DNA from: Pseudomonadota bacterium | GTDB lineage: Bacteria; Desulfobacterota; Syntrophorhabdia; Syntrophorhabdales; Syntrophorhabdaceae | Reading direction: 5' to 3' | Length of the DNA stretch: 59,923 nucleotides | NCBI GenBank assembly: GCA_026388255.1 | Contig: JAPLKC010000088.1 | Coordinates: forward strand, 1-59,923 | In this document: in pieces, positions 9,094 to 19,830 of the stretch | How positions within the stretch are numbered: position 1 is the stretch's first letter | How the letters are laid out: every line of letters starts with the position of its first letter | The notes under the pieces: generated by a model | What the model was told of the DNA's origin: nothing | Seen by the model: only the letters and a program-made list of their open reading frames with translations | Database searches by the model: none | Program-made: the position numbers and the translations under genes

Positions 9094-10482
9094 TTATATT
9101 TCTTTCCAGAGTATTTTGATTTTTTCTTTCTTCTTCAAACCTTCCATGAAAGACCTGAAATATTCTCCCCTCTTTTCAGCAATAATATAATTTGCGTAGT
9201 CTTTTTTATTCTTTTCCCACTCCTGCGTTTCTGGAATCTTCTCGTCTTTGAATGAAAAAACATAGTATTTGCCGGAAATTTCAACAGGTTTTTTGCACAT
9301 TACATTGTCTTTTGAGAGGGACAGAACATCAATGCTCTCTCTGGGTATGGGACCTATTTTCGGGATATCACCAACGTTTCTGTGGATAAAACCTGTTTCA
9401 TTCTTTGAGCTGAAAGTCTTTTTATTTATTGTTTCTTCTGCATTTGCTTTTGCAAACATCTTTGCCTTCTCCAAGACAATATTTTCTCTAAGCTCTTTCA
9501 TAATAATATCTTTATCAAAGGGCCTTCCTTCTTCCATTGCAATGAGTTTATATATATATGATTTTGAATTACCTCTTATTGGTAATGAAATATCCCCCTT
9601 CTTCAAACCTTTAATCCATTCTTCTATCTTGACATCTTTAAATTTCTTTAGAAGCTCACTCTCTTTTAAGGTTCCGGTATCTATAACTTCCATACTGTTT
9701 CTTTTTCCATAGGCATCAATATCATTAAATTTTAGCAAGTCCATATAAACAGCATCATCCTTAACAGCACTTTTTTCGTCAATCACAATGTATTTCAGCC
9801 GGTAAATGTTTTCACCTTTAAAAGTCCCTTTTTCCTTCTCATACATGTTCTCAAGCTCTTTCTCATACACATTCACCTTATTTTTATAATCCAAAGGATC
9901 AAATTGTATGTAAGACAAATTGACACTGCCCCTTTCTTTAACATAACTTGCCCACAGGTCTGCTTCATCATAAAATATTCCGTTATCATTGATTATTTTA
10001 GTAATTTTCATTACAGCAAGGCTGGTTTTTTCCGATTCTTCAAATTTTTTAGGGTCTATGCCACTCCTTTTCAAAATTTCTAAGTAGACCTTTTGACTGA
10101 ATTTACCATCCCTCCTGAATGCATCTATATTTTCGATATATCCATTAAATTCCGCATCAGAAACTTTTATACCCATATCTTTTGCCTTTAAAAGAAGGAG
10201 ATGCTTATTAATAATCTCATCCATTACCTTTTCTTTTATTTTAAGTTCTTTCAGCAAATTTTCATCAAGTTTATCTTTATAAATAAGTCGGTAGGTATTG
10301 AATACGTTTTTGTATGCCTCCTGATATTCCTCATAAAATATTTTATGCGATCCAACTTCTGCAATAACTCTCTCGCCTGCCCTGAAGGAACCTACCCCCC
10401 AGAAAATAAAAACGATAATAATTACTCCAAATAACCCTTTGACTAACCAACCGGTTGCATACTTTCTCATAAATCTCAGCAT
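9094..10482 (-). CDS. PpiD/SurA-like membrane-anchored periplasmic folding factor
   Basis: An N-terminal anchor helix containing VIIIVFIFWGVGSF follows a short basic cytoplasmic tail, as in PpiD. A SurA-type N-terminal chaperone domain with KVMDEIINKHLLLLKAKDMG occupies roughly residues 40-160. The 462-residue protein is clearly shorter than E. coli PpiD (about 620), and the C-terminal region shows no convincing parvulin active site, so it may act as a chaperone rather than an isomerase. GAGGAG lies 7 nt before ATG 10482. It begins the ppiD-tsaD-ksgA run and diverges from mreB. Confidence 0.78.
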   Translation of the reverse strand: MLRFMRKYATGWLVKGLFGVIIIVFIFWGVGSFRAGERVIAEVGSHKIFYEEYQEAYKNVFNTYRLIYKDKLDENLLKELKIKEKVMDEIINKHLLLLKAKDMGIKVSDAEFNGYIENIDAFRRDGKFSQKVYLEILKRSGIDPKKFEESEKTSLAVMKITKIINDNGIFYDEADLWASYVKERGSVNLSYIQFDPLDYKNKVNVYEKELENMYEKEKGTFKGENIYRLKYIVIDEKSAVKDDAVYMDLLKFNDIDAYGKRNSMEVIDTGTLKESELLKKFKDVKIEEWIKGLKKGDISLPIRGNSKSYIYKLIAMEEGRPFDKDIIMKELRENIVLEKAKMFAKANAEETINKKTFSSKNETGFIHRNVGDIPKIGPIPRESIDVLSLSKDNVMCKKPVEISGKYYVFSFKDEKIPETQEWEKNKKDYANYIIAEKRGEYFRSFMEGLKKKEKIKILWKEI

Positions 10483-10495
10483 TTTTACTCCTCTA

Positions 10496-10525
10496 TTGAT
10501 TTTGATGTTCTAAAAATAGTATAAT
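10496..10525 (+). promoter_or_regulatory. Sigma-70 type promoter of the mre operon
   Basis: TTGATT (10496-10501), an 18-bp spacer and a perfect TATAAT (10520-10525) lie 46 bp upstream of the mreB start codon, in the intergenic gap shared with the divergent ppiD-like gene. Confidence 0.65.
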
Positions 10526-10556
10526 AAGTCTGATTTTTCAATATTTTAATCATTAA

Positions 10557-11612
<1,056 letters not shown>

Positions 11613-11624
11613 AACAGTGGAGAA

Positions 11625-12428
11625 TTGAAAAACTCTATTATAATAATCACTGCTGTATTGGTGCTTGCATTTTCATTTTTCATCTTTACAAATACATCTT
11701 TTTTTGTAAATGCATATGCAAAGGTGAAGTGCAATATTGGTGACATTGCAGGTCCTACTTTAAAATTAATCGGCAAGCCGGCAAACCTCGTAAAATACCT
11801 TTTTGAAACATATGTAAACCTGTTAGACGCAAAAAAAGAGAATGTTGAATTAAAAAAGAAACTCGACATATTACAGCTTGAAAATCAAAAAATCTCTGAT
11901 CTGGACAAAGAAAATAAAAGACTAAAATCAATCCTGCATCTTGCAGAACAGAATCCCAATAAAATGATAGCCGCAAGAGTTATAGGAGAGGACATTAAAA
12001 ACTGGTTCAGATGCATCATCATAGATAAGGGGAGAGATTCCGGTGTAACAGAGAAAATGCCCATCATTACGCCAAAAGGACTTGTAGGACAGGCAGTGGA
12101 AGTCAATAAATGGCATTCAAAAGTTATGATAGTTAATGACACTAACTCCTCGGTTGATGTGTATATTGAGGGAAAAAATTCAAGAGGAATACTCGAAGGC
12201 ACTGGACAGACCACGCTCAAGTTGAAATATGTCTTGAAGAACGACGAAGCAGCCATCGGCGACAAGCTTATAACCTCGGGGAAAGACAGCCTTTACCCGA
12301 AAGGTCTTCCAACCGGTATCATAATTACTGTAAACAGAAATAATCCTGGAATATTTGCCGATATAGATGTTATGCCTTTCAATAATTTTAAAAGGCTTGA
12401 CGAAGTTCTGATAATAAGAAAACAATGA
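11625..12428 (+). CDS. mreC: Rod shape-determining protein MreC
   Basis: MreC is the periplasmic scaffold linking MreB to the elongation synthases. The 267-residue protein has one N-terminal transmembrane helix, a coiled coil around residues 60-105 containing repeated heptad-like LKKKLDILQLE, and the beta-rich MreC domain with ARVIGEDIKNWFRCIIIDKG and PKGLVGQA. The start is TTG at 11625 with GGAG just upstream; no better start exists after the mreB stop. Its last four bases overlap the ATG of mreD. Confidence 0.93.
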   Translation: MKNSIIIITAVLVLAFSFFIFTNTSFFVNAYAKVKCNIGDIAGPTLKLIGKPANLVKYLFETYVNLLDAKKENVELKKKLDILQLENQKISDLDKENKRLKSILHLAEQNPNKMIAARVIGEDIKNWFRCIIIDKGRDSGVTEKMPIITPKGLVGQAVEVNKWHSKVMIVNDTNSSVDVYIEGKNSRGILEGTGQTTLKLKYVLKNDEAAIGDKLITSGKDSLYPKGLPTGIIITVNRNNPGIFADIDVMPFNNFKRLDEVLIIRKQ

Positions 12429-12916
12429 AAATATCCGTGTATATCCTGACGGGAATAATTTTGTTAACAATTGAATCTTCGCTTCTTTCTTTTTTCCCGG
12501 TAGAGTTTTTTAAACCTGATCTCGGTATGCCTTTTATTCTTTATACAACTTTTTTTTTAGGTCCTTTACCTGGACTTATTACGTCCATTTTCATAAGCCT
12601 GTTCCAGGAAATACTTTCAAACGCACCGCATGGTTCTATTATTTTTACAAAACTCTCGATATTTCTTCTGGCCACTTTTATGAAAAGCAAACTCTATATT
12701 GATTCTAAATACAGTTTTTCTTATATCTGCGGCGGCTTGGCAGTTGTTGAATCTTTTTTGTTTCTGGCACTATCGGTTCTTTCTAAGGGTGAAATAAGCA
12801 ATATTATAAATGTAATATTTTATACAATCCCAAACGCTATATTTACCGGTTTTGTTTCAATTTTTATTTTTTCGTTGATAGAATCTCTGAATATGAAGTT
12901 TCTCAGCAGAGAATAG
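12425..12916 (+). CDS. mreD: Rod shape-determining protein MreD
   Basis: The 163-residue protein is very hydrophobic, with about five membrane segments, as expected for MreD. Sequence conservation in this family is low, so the call rests on size, topology, the LGPLPGLITSIFISLFQEIL loop and its place between mreC and mrdA. Start and mreC stop overlap as ATGA, indicating translational coupling. Confidence 0.88.
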   Translation: MKISVYILTGIILLTIESSLLSFFPVEFFKPDLGMPFILYTTFFLGPLPGLITSIFISLFQEILSNAPHGSIIFTKLSIFLLATFMKSKLYIDSKYSFSYICGGLAVVESFLFLALSVLSKGEISNIINVIFYTIPNAIFTGFVSIFIFSLIESLNMKFLSRE

Positions 12917-12935
12917 AGTAAAAAGAGGAATTAGC

Positions 12936-14759
12936 TTGGAAAACTTTGTAAAAGACGATACAACCCAGGAGAGCAGAAAGTACAAATGGTGCAAATGGTT
13001 ATTGATATTCACAATAATCATTCTTATAATCAGGCTCTGGGATCTTCAGATAATGAAAGGCAGTGATATGAGGAAGCTGTCTGAGCAAAACCGTATCAGG
13101 ATAAAAAAGGTTGTTGCGCCGAGAGGCATGATATATGACAGGGCAGGCAGAATCATGGCTGACACAAGACCGTCGTTTAACATGTATATTACACCTGAAG
13201 ATATCAAAGATTTTAACCAGACAGTTGATGGTCTTGCTAAACTCATCGATATAGACAGAGAAGATATTATAGATAAGATGAAAGTTGCCAGTGGGCTCCC
13301 CCCTTCTTTTCCGGTAAAAATAAAATCAGATATTTCCATGGATGAAGTTGCAAAAATTGAAGCAAATCGCATTTATCTTCCAGGCGTAACTATTCAAATC
13401 GAGCCCAAAAGAAACTACCCATATGCTAAGATGATGGCGCATATGCTCGGCTATGTTTCTGAAGTCAGCGATGAAGAGTTAAAAAACAAGTCATTAAAAG
13501 GTTACTCTCCTGGTGATAATATCGGCAGATATGGGCTGGAAAGGGCTTACGAAACATATCTCAGAGGAAAAGACGGGGAAAAGCGGGTAGAAGTTAATGC
13601 GATGGGCAGAGAAGTGAGAACCCTTGAAACAATTGAGCCGATTGCCGGGAACAACCTGTACCTCAATATAAATCTTGACGTTCAGCTTACTGTTGAAAAG
13701 GCATTTGAAAATAAAAAGGGAGGGTGTATTGCCTTAGAAACAAAGACGGGCGCTGTCCTTGCACTCGTAAGCAGACCGTCCTTTGATCCTAATAAATTTG
13801 CTTCGGGCATTACGAAAGAGGACTGGAAGGCTATTACTACCGATAAAATGCACCCTCTCCAGAACAGGGCTATTCAAGGCAGGTATCCTCCAGGCTCTAC
13901 CTTCAAAATTGTATCAGCCTTGAAAGTCCTTGAAGAAGGGATTATCAATGAAAAAACCGGTTTTTCTTGCAGGGGTGGATTTCCTTTTGGCAACAGGGTT
14001 TTTAAATGTTGGAAAAAAGGCGGTCACGGAGGCGTATCTATGCATAGAGGGATAGTAGAGTCATGTGATGTCTTTTTTTACAACGTGGGCTTAAAGCTCG
14101 GGGTGGACAGAATTCATGGGATGTCTGAAGCAATTGGCCTGACAAAGATTACAGGCATTGATCTACCCGGTGAAAAGAATGGTCTTGTACCGTCTACCGC
14201 ATGGAAGCAAAAAACATACGGCCAACCATGGTATGAAGGAGAAACTGTCTCAGTTTCCATAGGACAGGGCGCAGTATGGTTAACACCGATACAGCTTGCA
14301 CAGCTTTCAGCTTTTGTGGCAAATGAGGGGGTCACCTTTAAGCCCCATATAGTCAATAGAATTGTATCGCTGGAAGGAAAAACAATAAAAACATTCGAGC
14401 CTGTCATGAATACCAATGTAAAACTTAAGAAAGATGTATTCAGAATCGTCAAAGAAGGTATGCGGGGGGTAGTAAACGAACCAAGCGGCACAGCATATGG
14501 TTCCCGTCTCCCGAACATCAGTATATGTGGAAAAACAGGTACAGCACAATCAGTCGGCGAAAAGGGTAAAAACCTTGGCGATCATGCATGGTTCATAGCT
14601 TTTGCCCCTTTTGAGGAACCGACCATTTCCATTTCTGTTCTTGTAGAATACGGCGGACACGGGTCAAGCGCTGCAGCTCCTGTTGCAAAATCTATTACTG
14701 AAACTTTTTTCAAAGAAAGGGTTGTGATTAAAGAGGCAAGAATCCATGAAAATAGATAA
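12936..14759 (+). CDS. mrdA: Penicillin-binding protein 2 (elongation transpeptidase)
   Basis: PBP2 cross-links peptidoglycan in the elongasome. One N-terminal membrane helix is followed by the dimerisation domain with VAPRGMIYDRAGRIMADTRP. The transpeptidase domain has the SxxK serine in PPGSTFKIVSALK near residue 320, the SxN-like motif in SCDVFFYN, and KTGTAQ near residue 532. The 607-residue length is usual. The start is TTG 12936 with AGAGGAA about 6 nt upstream. It overlaps rodA by 14 bp. Confidence 0.96.
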   Translation: MENFVKDDTTQESRKYKWCKWLLIFTIIILIIRLWDLQIMKGSDMRKLSEQNRIRIKKVVAPRGMIYDRAGRIMADTRPSFNMYITPEDIKDFNQTVDGLAKLIDIDREDIIDKMKVASGLPPSFPVKIKSDISMDEVAKIEANRIYLPGVTIQIEPKRNYPYAKMMAHMLGYVSEVSDEELKNKSLKGYSPGDNIGRYGLERAYETYLRGKDGEKRVEVNAMGREVRTLETIEPIAGNNLYLNINLDVQLTVEKAFENKKGGCIALETKTGAVLALVSRPSFDPNKFASGITKEDWKAITTDKMHPLQNRAIQGRYPPGSTFKIVSALKVLEEGIINEKTGFSCRGGFPFGNRVFKCWKKGGHGGVSMHRGIVESCDVFFYNVGLKLGVDRIHGMSEAIGLTKITGIDLPGEKNGLVPSTAWKQKTYGQPWYEGETVSVSIGQGAVWLTPIQLAQLSAFVANEGVTFKPHIVNRIVSLEGKTIKTFEPVMNTNVKLKKDVFRIVKEGMRGVVNEPSGTAYGSRLPNISICGKTGTAQSVGEKGKNLGDHAWFIAFAPFEEPTISISVLVEYGGHGSSAAAPVAKSITETFFKERVVIKEARIHENR

Positions 14760-15852
14760 AAGAAAGGCGTCCCATCTGGACTGGTATCTCATTATAAATG
14801 GCCTTATCCTGTTTGCCATAGGCATCTTTAACCTCGTGAGTGCAACCAGTTCTTTTTATAGCGGTTCTTACAACTTTATCATGAAACAACTAATTTCATT
14901 CTCAATAGGTCTCATACTTATTTTTATAATAATACAGTATGATTACAGGATAATAGCAAATCATTCAAAATGGTTCTATGTACTGGCTATTGCGTTTATC
15001 TTGCTTGTTTTAATAATAGGGATGATGGCCGGAGGGGCAAAAAGGTGGATAAATATATTCGGTATCAGTTTTCAACCGTCTGAGTTTATGAAACCGATTC
15101 TTGTACTTTATCTTGCTAATATGCTCTATGAAAAAAAGAGGGAGGGTAAGGCATTAAGTTTGAGGGACATATCGATGCCGATGCTTGCTACGTTGATACC
15201 CTTCATTCTTATTGTGAAACAACCTGACCTAGGTACTGGCATCATTATCGTGTTTACATCCCTTTCCATCCTCTGGTTTGTAGGTTTAAAAAAATCTACC
15301 TATGCCCTCTTATTTGGTATTGGGGCTGTTATTCCTTTTATTGCATGGCAATACCTTATGAAACCGTACCAAAAAATGAGAGTGCTTAGTTTTATAAATA
15401 TTGATGCAGATCCTTCAGGATTCGGATATCACGCAAAACAGGCAGTTATTGGAGTCGGTTCAGGCAAATTTTTTGGGAAGGGTTATATGGCAGGTACGCA
15501 ACATAAACTACAGTTTATACCGGAACATCATACCGACTTTATTTTTACGGTTTTCGGAGAAGAATGGGGCTTCCTTGGCTCTATTATACTATTTCTTCTG
15601 TTCTTGTCTTTTATATTAAGATGTTTAAAAATTGCCCAAAACGCACATAACGAGCTTGGCTCGATCATTGCCTTCGGCGTAGCTACAATCATATATCTCC
15701 AGTTTGCCATTAATGTTATGATGGCAATACATCTAGCCCCTGTTGTAGGCATTCCTTTGCCCTTCATCAGTTATGGAGGCTCATCAATGCTTACTGTCAT
15801 GATTTCAACCGGATTGGTTCTCAATGTAAGTATGAGAAGGTATATGTTTTGA
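14746..15852 (+). CDS. rodA: SEDS-family peptidoglycan polymerase RodA
   Basis: RodA is the glycosyltransferase partner of PBP2. The 368-residue protein has about ten transmembrane helices and the SEDS signatures FQPSEFMKPILVLY, KQPDLGTGIII (catalytic aspartate region), and the C-terminal GIPLPFISYGGSSML. The start lies inside mrdA, so it is coupled to it. A palindromic repeat begins one base after the TGA stop. Confidence 0.96.
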   Translation: MKIDKRKASHLDWYLIINGLILFAIGIFNLVSATSSFYSGSYNFIMKQLISFSIGLILIFIIIQYDYRIIANHSKWFYVLAIAFILLVLIIGMMAGGAKRWINIFGISFQPSEFMKPILVLYLANMLYEKKREGKALSLRDISMPMLATLIPFILIVKQPDLGTGIIIVFTSLSILWFVGLKKSTYALLFGIGAVIPFIAWQYLMKPYQKMRVLSFINIDADPSGFGYHAKQAVIGVGSGKFFGKGYMAGTQHKLQFIPEHHTDFIFTVFGEEWGFLGSIILFLLFLSFILRCLKIAQNAHNELGSIIAFGVATIIYLQFAINVMMAIHLAPVVGIPLPFISYGGSSMLTVMISTGLVLNVSMRRYMF

Positions 15853-15853
15853 A

Positions 15854-15943
15854 AAGACAGTGAATAGTCGTCAGTTAATAGTGAACAGTAAAAATATATT
15901 CAGGTTCATCGTATACTATTCACTAACGACTATTCACTGTCTT
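15854..15943. repeat. Mosaic palindromic repeat, copy 1 (rodA 3' end)
   Basis: An 18-bp perfect inverted repeat, AAGACAGTGAATAGTCGT (15854-15871) and its complement (15926-15943), encloses further AGTGAATAGT-like units. It starts directly after rodA and ends 4 bp before the stop of the next convergent gene, where it could fold as a transcript-end hairpin for both genes. A related copy lies at 31411-31500; both contain the identical 15-mer CTAACGACTATTCAC (15923-15937 here). Confidence 0.85.
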
Positions 15944-15947
15944 AAAA

Positions 15948-16499
15948 TTACTCTGCTATCACCCACGAATCAAGCATTGTCCTGACAGTGGGAAAATATT
16001 TATCGTATTGCTCTGCCTGTGCAGAATATATCCAGACATGAAATACTTCTCCATTTTTCCGGGAGACTGCAATCATCAACTGCTTATAGTTTTTATCCTT
16101 AAAAATGTATTCAGCGATAAATTGTCTGCCTGTCAACTTTATCCCATTTTTGCTATATGTATATATTTCCGCAGGATAAACCTTCGCATGTTGCGTTATT
16201 CTCAATTGGTTCTCAAAATCAGCAATTACAGCGTTCACATCTTTATACTTTCCATCTTTCATCTTTGTTGAAAGTAAATTTTGAACACCTACCACAGGAG
16301 TATTTACATTTGTTTCTGCCTTTTTTGTAAACACAATTATATGCGGGGTTTTCTTGATATAAGTCCAATCTTCAGGATAAGTTAATATATATCCGTATCC
16401 ACTTTCATTAAATACATTGTCAGCAGCAAATAACGTTGCAGAAATAATAAAACTAAATAAAAAAACAACACAAAGAAAAGCTATAAATATCCTTTTCAT
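15948..16499 (-). CDS. Secreted PsbP/DcrB-like protein of unknown function
   Basis: The 183-residue protein starts with a clear signal peptide (MKRIFIAFLCVVFLFSFIIS, then ATLFAADN with cleavage likely after AxA). The mature part opens with YGYILTYPEDWTYIKK and ends near RTMLDSW, a pattern seen in PsbP/DcrB-fold periplasmic proteins. No catalytic residues are evident. GGGGGT precedes the start. Its stop lies 4 bp from the palindromic repeat after rodA. Function is not assigned; the fold suggestion is from pattern only. Confidence 0.65.
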   Translation of the reverse strand: MKRIFIAFLCVVFLFSFIISATLFAADNVFNESGYGYILTYPEDWTYIKKTPHIIVFTKKAETNVNTPVVGVQNLLSTKMKDGKYKDVNAVIADFENQLRITQHAKVYPAEIYTYSKNGIKLTGRQFIAEYIFKDKNYKQLMIAVSRKNGEVFHVWIYSAQAEQYDKYFPTVRTMLDSWVIAE

Positions 16500-16536
16500 G
16501 TTTTACCCCCTGATTGTTTATAAAAGTTACATTTTT

Positions 16537-16911
16537 CTATGGATTAACCGGAACCCAAGCCTTATGTGCAGGTACCCACTTTCCGTTAATCCACTGACCC
16601 GGTACTTCAACCCATTGTCCCGGGGGTTGCTGCTGCGGGTCTGCACTGGTATAAACCGGCTTTTGTTGCTGCGCGCTTTTATCTTTCTGGTAATCCATCT
16701 CATGGCCAACAAGACTACCTGCAAGGGCTCCGCCAGCCATACCAATTAAGGTACCGGCAGTATTTCCTCCAATTATTTGACCGGCAATTGCACCAAGACC
16801 CGCACCAATTGCTGCGCCCTTTGTTGTATCACTCATCCCTTCTATGGATGCACATGAAAAACTCATGAATCCAAATGCAACAACCAAAATAAACAGGTAG
16901 ATTTTTTTCAT
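16537..16911 (-). CDS. Glycine-zipper outer-membrane lipoprotein-like protein
   Basis: I chose ATG 16911 because AAGGAGGAG lies 7 nt upstream; a longer upstream frame has no such site. The 124-residue product has a signal sequence ending SFSCAS, a slightly atypical lipobox, then a glycine-zipper hairpin rich in GxxxG (AAIGAGLGAIAGQIIGG and GMAGGALAGSLVGHEM). The C-terminal third is Gln/Pro-rich with repeated GQWV and KWVPAHKAW motifs. Proteins of this type sit in the outer membrane; no exact role is known. Confidence 0.78.
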   Translation of the reverse strand: MKKIYLFILVVAFGFMSFSCASIEGMSDTTKGAAIGAGLGAIAGQIIGGNTAGTLIGMAGGALAGSLVGHEMDYQKDKSAQQQKPVYTSADPQQQPPGQWVEVPGQWINGKWVPAHKAWVPVNP

Positions 16912-16961
16912 CCGGTATCTCCTCCTTTTATTAATATTACTGCGACTGATACCTGTATTTA

Positions 16962-16990
16962 TATATAATGCGACCATAAGCCAATTGCAA
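16962..16990 (-). promoter_or_regulatory. Probable sigma-70 promoter of the glycine-zipper lipoprotein gene
   Basis: On the minus strand TTGCAA (16990-16985) and TATATA (16967-16962) are 17 bp apart, about 50 bp upstream of ATG 16911. Confidence 0.5.
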
Positions 16991-17118
16991 GTAAATAAAC
17001 TACATTAAAATGTTATTGGGCTATATTTGGAATTCATCACAACAGTTTTCATTTTTATGGTAAAATATTATCTGTATACCTCATAATTATTACAAAAAGG
17101 ATTCTCTGGAGGATATTT

Positions 17119-17568
17119 ATGGAAAAGAAAATTGAAGGCGAAGTACAACCGGACGAAATTGCTAAACCGGCAAATGCTGATTCAATTCCAACCCTTATTG
17201 AGTTTGTATCTGTCCGTGTACGGGAGGCAGGCTTTGAAGATAATAAAATCATGGACATTGGGCTTGCTGTTGAAGAGGCCCTCCAGAACATTATACATTT
17301 CGCCTGTCCTGACGGAAAAGGTGAAATCAGGATAACCTTTAATGTACATGACAGCGGCACGCTTCTTATTGAAATTATAGATTCAGGAGTGCCTTTTAAT
17401 ATTCTTTTAGCCGGTACTTTCGCTGAGTTAGAAGATTTCTTCGAGCCCGGAAAGGTGCCGTTCAACAAAATGATGAAAAAGGCGATTAAAAATATAGAGT
17501 ACAGGAGAGGTACAGATAGAAACACCCTCCTTTTTACTATCCCGCCGAACTCAGCGGGTACAAGATAG
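17119..17568 (+). CDS. Anti-sigma-factor type serine kinase / HATPase (RsbW-like)
   Basis: This 149-residue stand-alone GHKL ATPase resembles RsbW/SpoIIAB-type regulators that bind sigma factors or phosphorylate anti-sigma antagonists. The N box is in DIGLAVEEALQNIIHF (residues about 50-66) and the G1 region is in IEIIDSGVPFNI. No cognate sigma factor or STAS antagonist is adjacent, so the target is unknown. GGAGG lies 8 nt before the ATG. A paralogous domain forms the N-terminus of the fusion protein at 45989-47509. Confidence 0.8.
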   Translation: MEKKIEGEVQPDEIAKPANADSIPTLIEFVSVRVREAGFEDNKIMDIGLAVEEALQNIIHFACPDGKGEIRITFNVHDSGTLLIEIIDSGVPFNILLAGTFAELEDFFEPGKVPFNKMMKKAIKNIEYRRGTDRNTLLFTIPPNSAGTR

Positions 17569-17615
17569 TTAATTCAGCGTTAACCACAGAGATTATATCC
17601 TGTAGGAGGTCACAG

Positions 17616-18722
17616 GTGCCCGGACTTTTTGAATCAACATTTATTAAAAATATGATGCTGACAAATCGTATTATCCGCTCAGCTACGTGGGAAGGTCTGG
17701 CTGGGGAAAACGGCTCTGTCACCCAAAGATTGATCGACATGTATGTGCAACTTTCCCAAGGCGGAATAGGGCTTATTATCACAGGTCATGCCTATGTGAA
17801 CCCTGAAGGACAAGCCACCCCCTGGCAGCTTGGGGCATATTCCGACAAACTGATCCCAGGACTAACAGAAATGACAAAAACTGTCCATGAAACAGGCGGG
17901 AAGATTATAATTCAGCTTGCTCATGCAGGATCTTACGCAGCCTCGCTTCTCAGTGGGCTTGATCCCATCGGACCATCACCTGTAGAAAGAGAATCTGAAT
18001 TATTCGGAAAGGAGATGACCCGAGACAACATAAAAAAAATAATACAAGCCTTTTCCGATGCAGCGGTCCGTTCGCAGGTAGCCGGCTTTGATGGCATACA
18101 GGTTCACGGAGCCCACGGTTATCTTATGAGCCAATTCCTTTCCCCCTTTTTTAATAAGAGAAAAGATGAATATGGAGGAGATATTGATAATCGCACGAGG
18201 TTCACCATGGAAATTCTCGAAGCAATCCGGAAGGCTGTAGGCCCAGATTTCCCTGTACTAATCAAACTCAATTCCGAGGATTTTCTTACAGATGGCCTCA
18301 CTGTGGAAGATATGCTTTATACGGCCGCAATGCTTGAGGAAAACGGCATCGACGCTATTGAGATGAGCGGTGGAACAATAGTTTCGGGCAAGAACATACC
18401 TTCCCGTGCAACAAAACCTGATTCGGGGCAGCCCGAGGTCTACTACGAGGCAGCGGCAAGACAATATAAAAAGGAAATCCGGGTACCCCTTATACTTGTC
18501 GGAGGCATACGCACCCTTGAGACAGCTGAAAGGCTTGTAGCTGAAGGTGTGGCAGATTATATCGCCCTATCAAGACCTCTCATCCGTGAACCAAACCTCG
18601 TCAATCGATGGAAATCCGGCGACAGGAGAGCAGCGGTGTGCGTCTCCGACAATGGATGCTTTAAACCCTGTTTTGAAGGAAAAGGTATTTGCTGTACCGT
18701 AAAGGCCCGCCTTGGGGGATGA
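17616..18722 (+). CDS. Old yellow enzyme family NADH:flavin oxidoreductase
   Basis: The 368 residues form the FMN-binding TIM barrel of the OYE/2,4-dienoyl-CoA reductase family. Visible motifs include NRIIRSATWEG, QLAHAGSYA, the active-site pair in QVHGAHGYLMSQFLSPFFN, the NRTRFTMEILEAIR segment and phosphate-binding LVGGIRT. The C-terminus ends with a cysteine-rich CVSDNGCFKPCFEGKGICC, but the large FAD/NAD domain of 2,4-dienoyl-CoA reductases is absent. The GTG start has AGGAGG 8 nt upstream. Substrate is open; enoate or enone reduction is typical. Confidence 0.85.
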   Translation: MPGLFESTFIKNMMLTNRIIRSATWEGLAGENGSVTQRLIDMYVQLSQGGIGLIITGHAYVNPEGQATPWQLGAYSDKLIPGLTEMTKTVHETGGKIIIQLAHAGSYAASLLSGLDPIGPSPVERESELFGKEMTRDNIKKIIQAFSDAAVRSQVAGFDGIQVHGAHGYLMSQFLSPFFNKRKDEYGGDIDNRTRFTMEILEAIRKAVGPDFPVLIKLNSEDFLTDGLTVEDMLYTAAMLEENGIDAIEMSGGTIVSGKNIPSRATKPDSGQPEVYYEAAARQYKKEIRVPLILVGGIRTLETAERLVAEGVADYIALSRPLIREPNLVNRWKSGDRRAAVCVSDNGCFKPCFEGKGICCTVKARLGG

Positions 18723-18776
18723 TCTACGTGCTGATTAGATGTCTACTGTTCATGATTACAATTACTAAGGCAAATT

Positions 18777-19721
18777 ATGATTAACATAAAAGACATTGAC
18801 GGACACAAACAGATCAGTGATGATCTTCTGGAAACCAAGGAAAGACTTCAGGCCATTATGGACGCCTCGCCCGTGGCTATTTCCTGGGCTGATTTTGAGG
18901 GAAACATCGAATACAACAACCGTAAGCATTTTGAACTCTTTGGTTATACAATTGAAGAAATTCCCACTATCCAGGAATGGCGCCGCCTGGCTTATCCTAA
19001 TTCGGCCTACCGTGATTCAATCCCTCTTTTATTTAATGCCATAACTGAGGCGCAAAAAAAATACAAAGAGATGACGCCTATCGAAGCTACCATTACCTGT
19101 AAGGATGGCTCTATATGCCATGTGACACAAATGGGGACGCTGGTCTCCAACCGAATCCTGGCTATCTATAATGACATTACAGAGTTAAAACACTACCAGA
19201 CTTTTTTGGAAAATCTTTCAGCTACAGACGGTTTGACCGGTATTTCCAACCGACGGCGTTTCGATGATTTCCTCGAGCAGGAATGGCGTCGTGCAATGCG
19301 CAGTAGAACTCCCCTATCGCTTATTCTTATGGATATTGATTTGTTCAAGGAATTCAATGACAATTACGGGCATTTAGCCGGCGATGACTGCCTCCGACAA
19401 CTTGCACAGTGTCTGGCAGGAATAATCAGGCGATCAATCGACCTTGCTGCCCGTTATGGCGGAGAAGAATTTGCCTGTATATTGCCCGATACCGATTTCG
19501 ACGGGGCTATGTGGGTTGCAAACCGGATCCAGCAAAAGATAAATGACATGAATATTCCCTACGCCTTTTCTCCAGTGGCAAACCATGTAACCATAAGTAT
19601 AGGCGTTACAACACTGATACCAGAGCCCGGACAACCGTTTTTAGATTTGCTTCAAAATGCTGATAAGCTTCTTTATATGGCCAAGCAGGAGGGGCGCAAC
19701 CAGATAAGAGGTAGATTGTAA
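18777..19721 (+). CDS. PAS-GGDEF diguanylate cyclase
   Basis: The protein (314 aa) has a PAS sensor domain at about residues 20-135 and a GGDEF domain at about 150-314. The active site reads RYGGEEF, a functional GGDEF variant, and an inhibitory I-site RSID lies exactly five residues before it, so product feedback by c-di-GMP is expected. There is no membrane segment or signal peptide, so it senses a cytoplasmic cue. No EAL or PilZ partner is adjacent. Confidence 0.9.
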   Translation: MINIKDIDGHKQISDDLLETKERLQAIMDASPVAISWADFEGNIEYNNRKHFELFGYTIEEIPTIQEWRRLAYPNSAYRDSIPLLFNAITEAQKKYKEMTPIEATITCKDGSICHVTQMGTLVSNRILAIYNDITELKHYQTFLENLSATDGLTGISNRRRFDDFLEQEWRRAMRSRTPLSLILMDIDLFKEFNDNYGHLAGDDCLRQLAQCLAGIIRRSIDLAARYGGEEFACILPDTDFDGAMWVANRIQQKINDMNIPYAFSPVANHVTISIGVTTLIPEPGQPFLDLLQNADKLLYMAKQEGRNQIRGRL

Positions 19722-19830
19722 AAATCCTGATGATACCAATGCTCTCATTTGAAGAGGCGAATAATTCCTTACGATGACACGACAGTAAAATGAAAATGTG
19801 CGGACAATATTCTAAAAGGTTACTTATTTA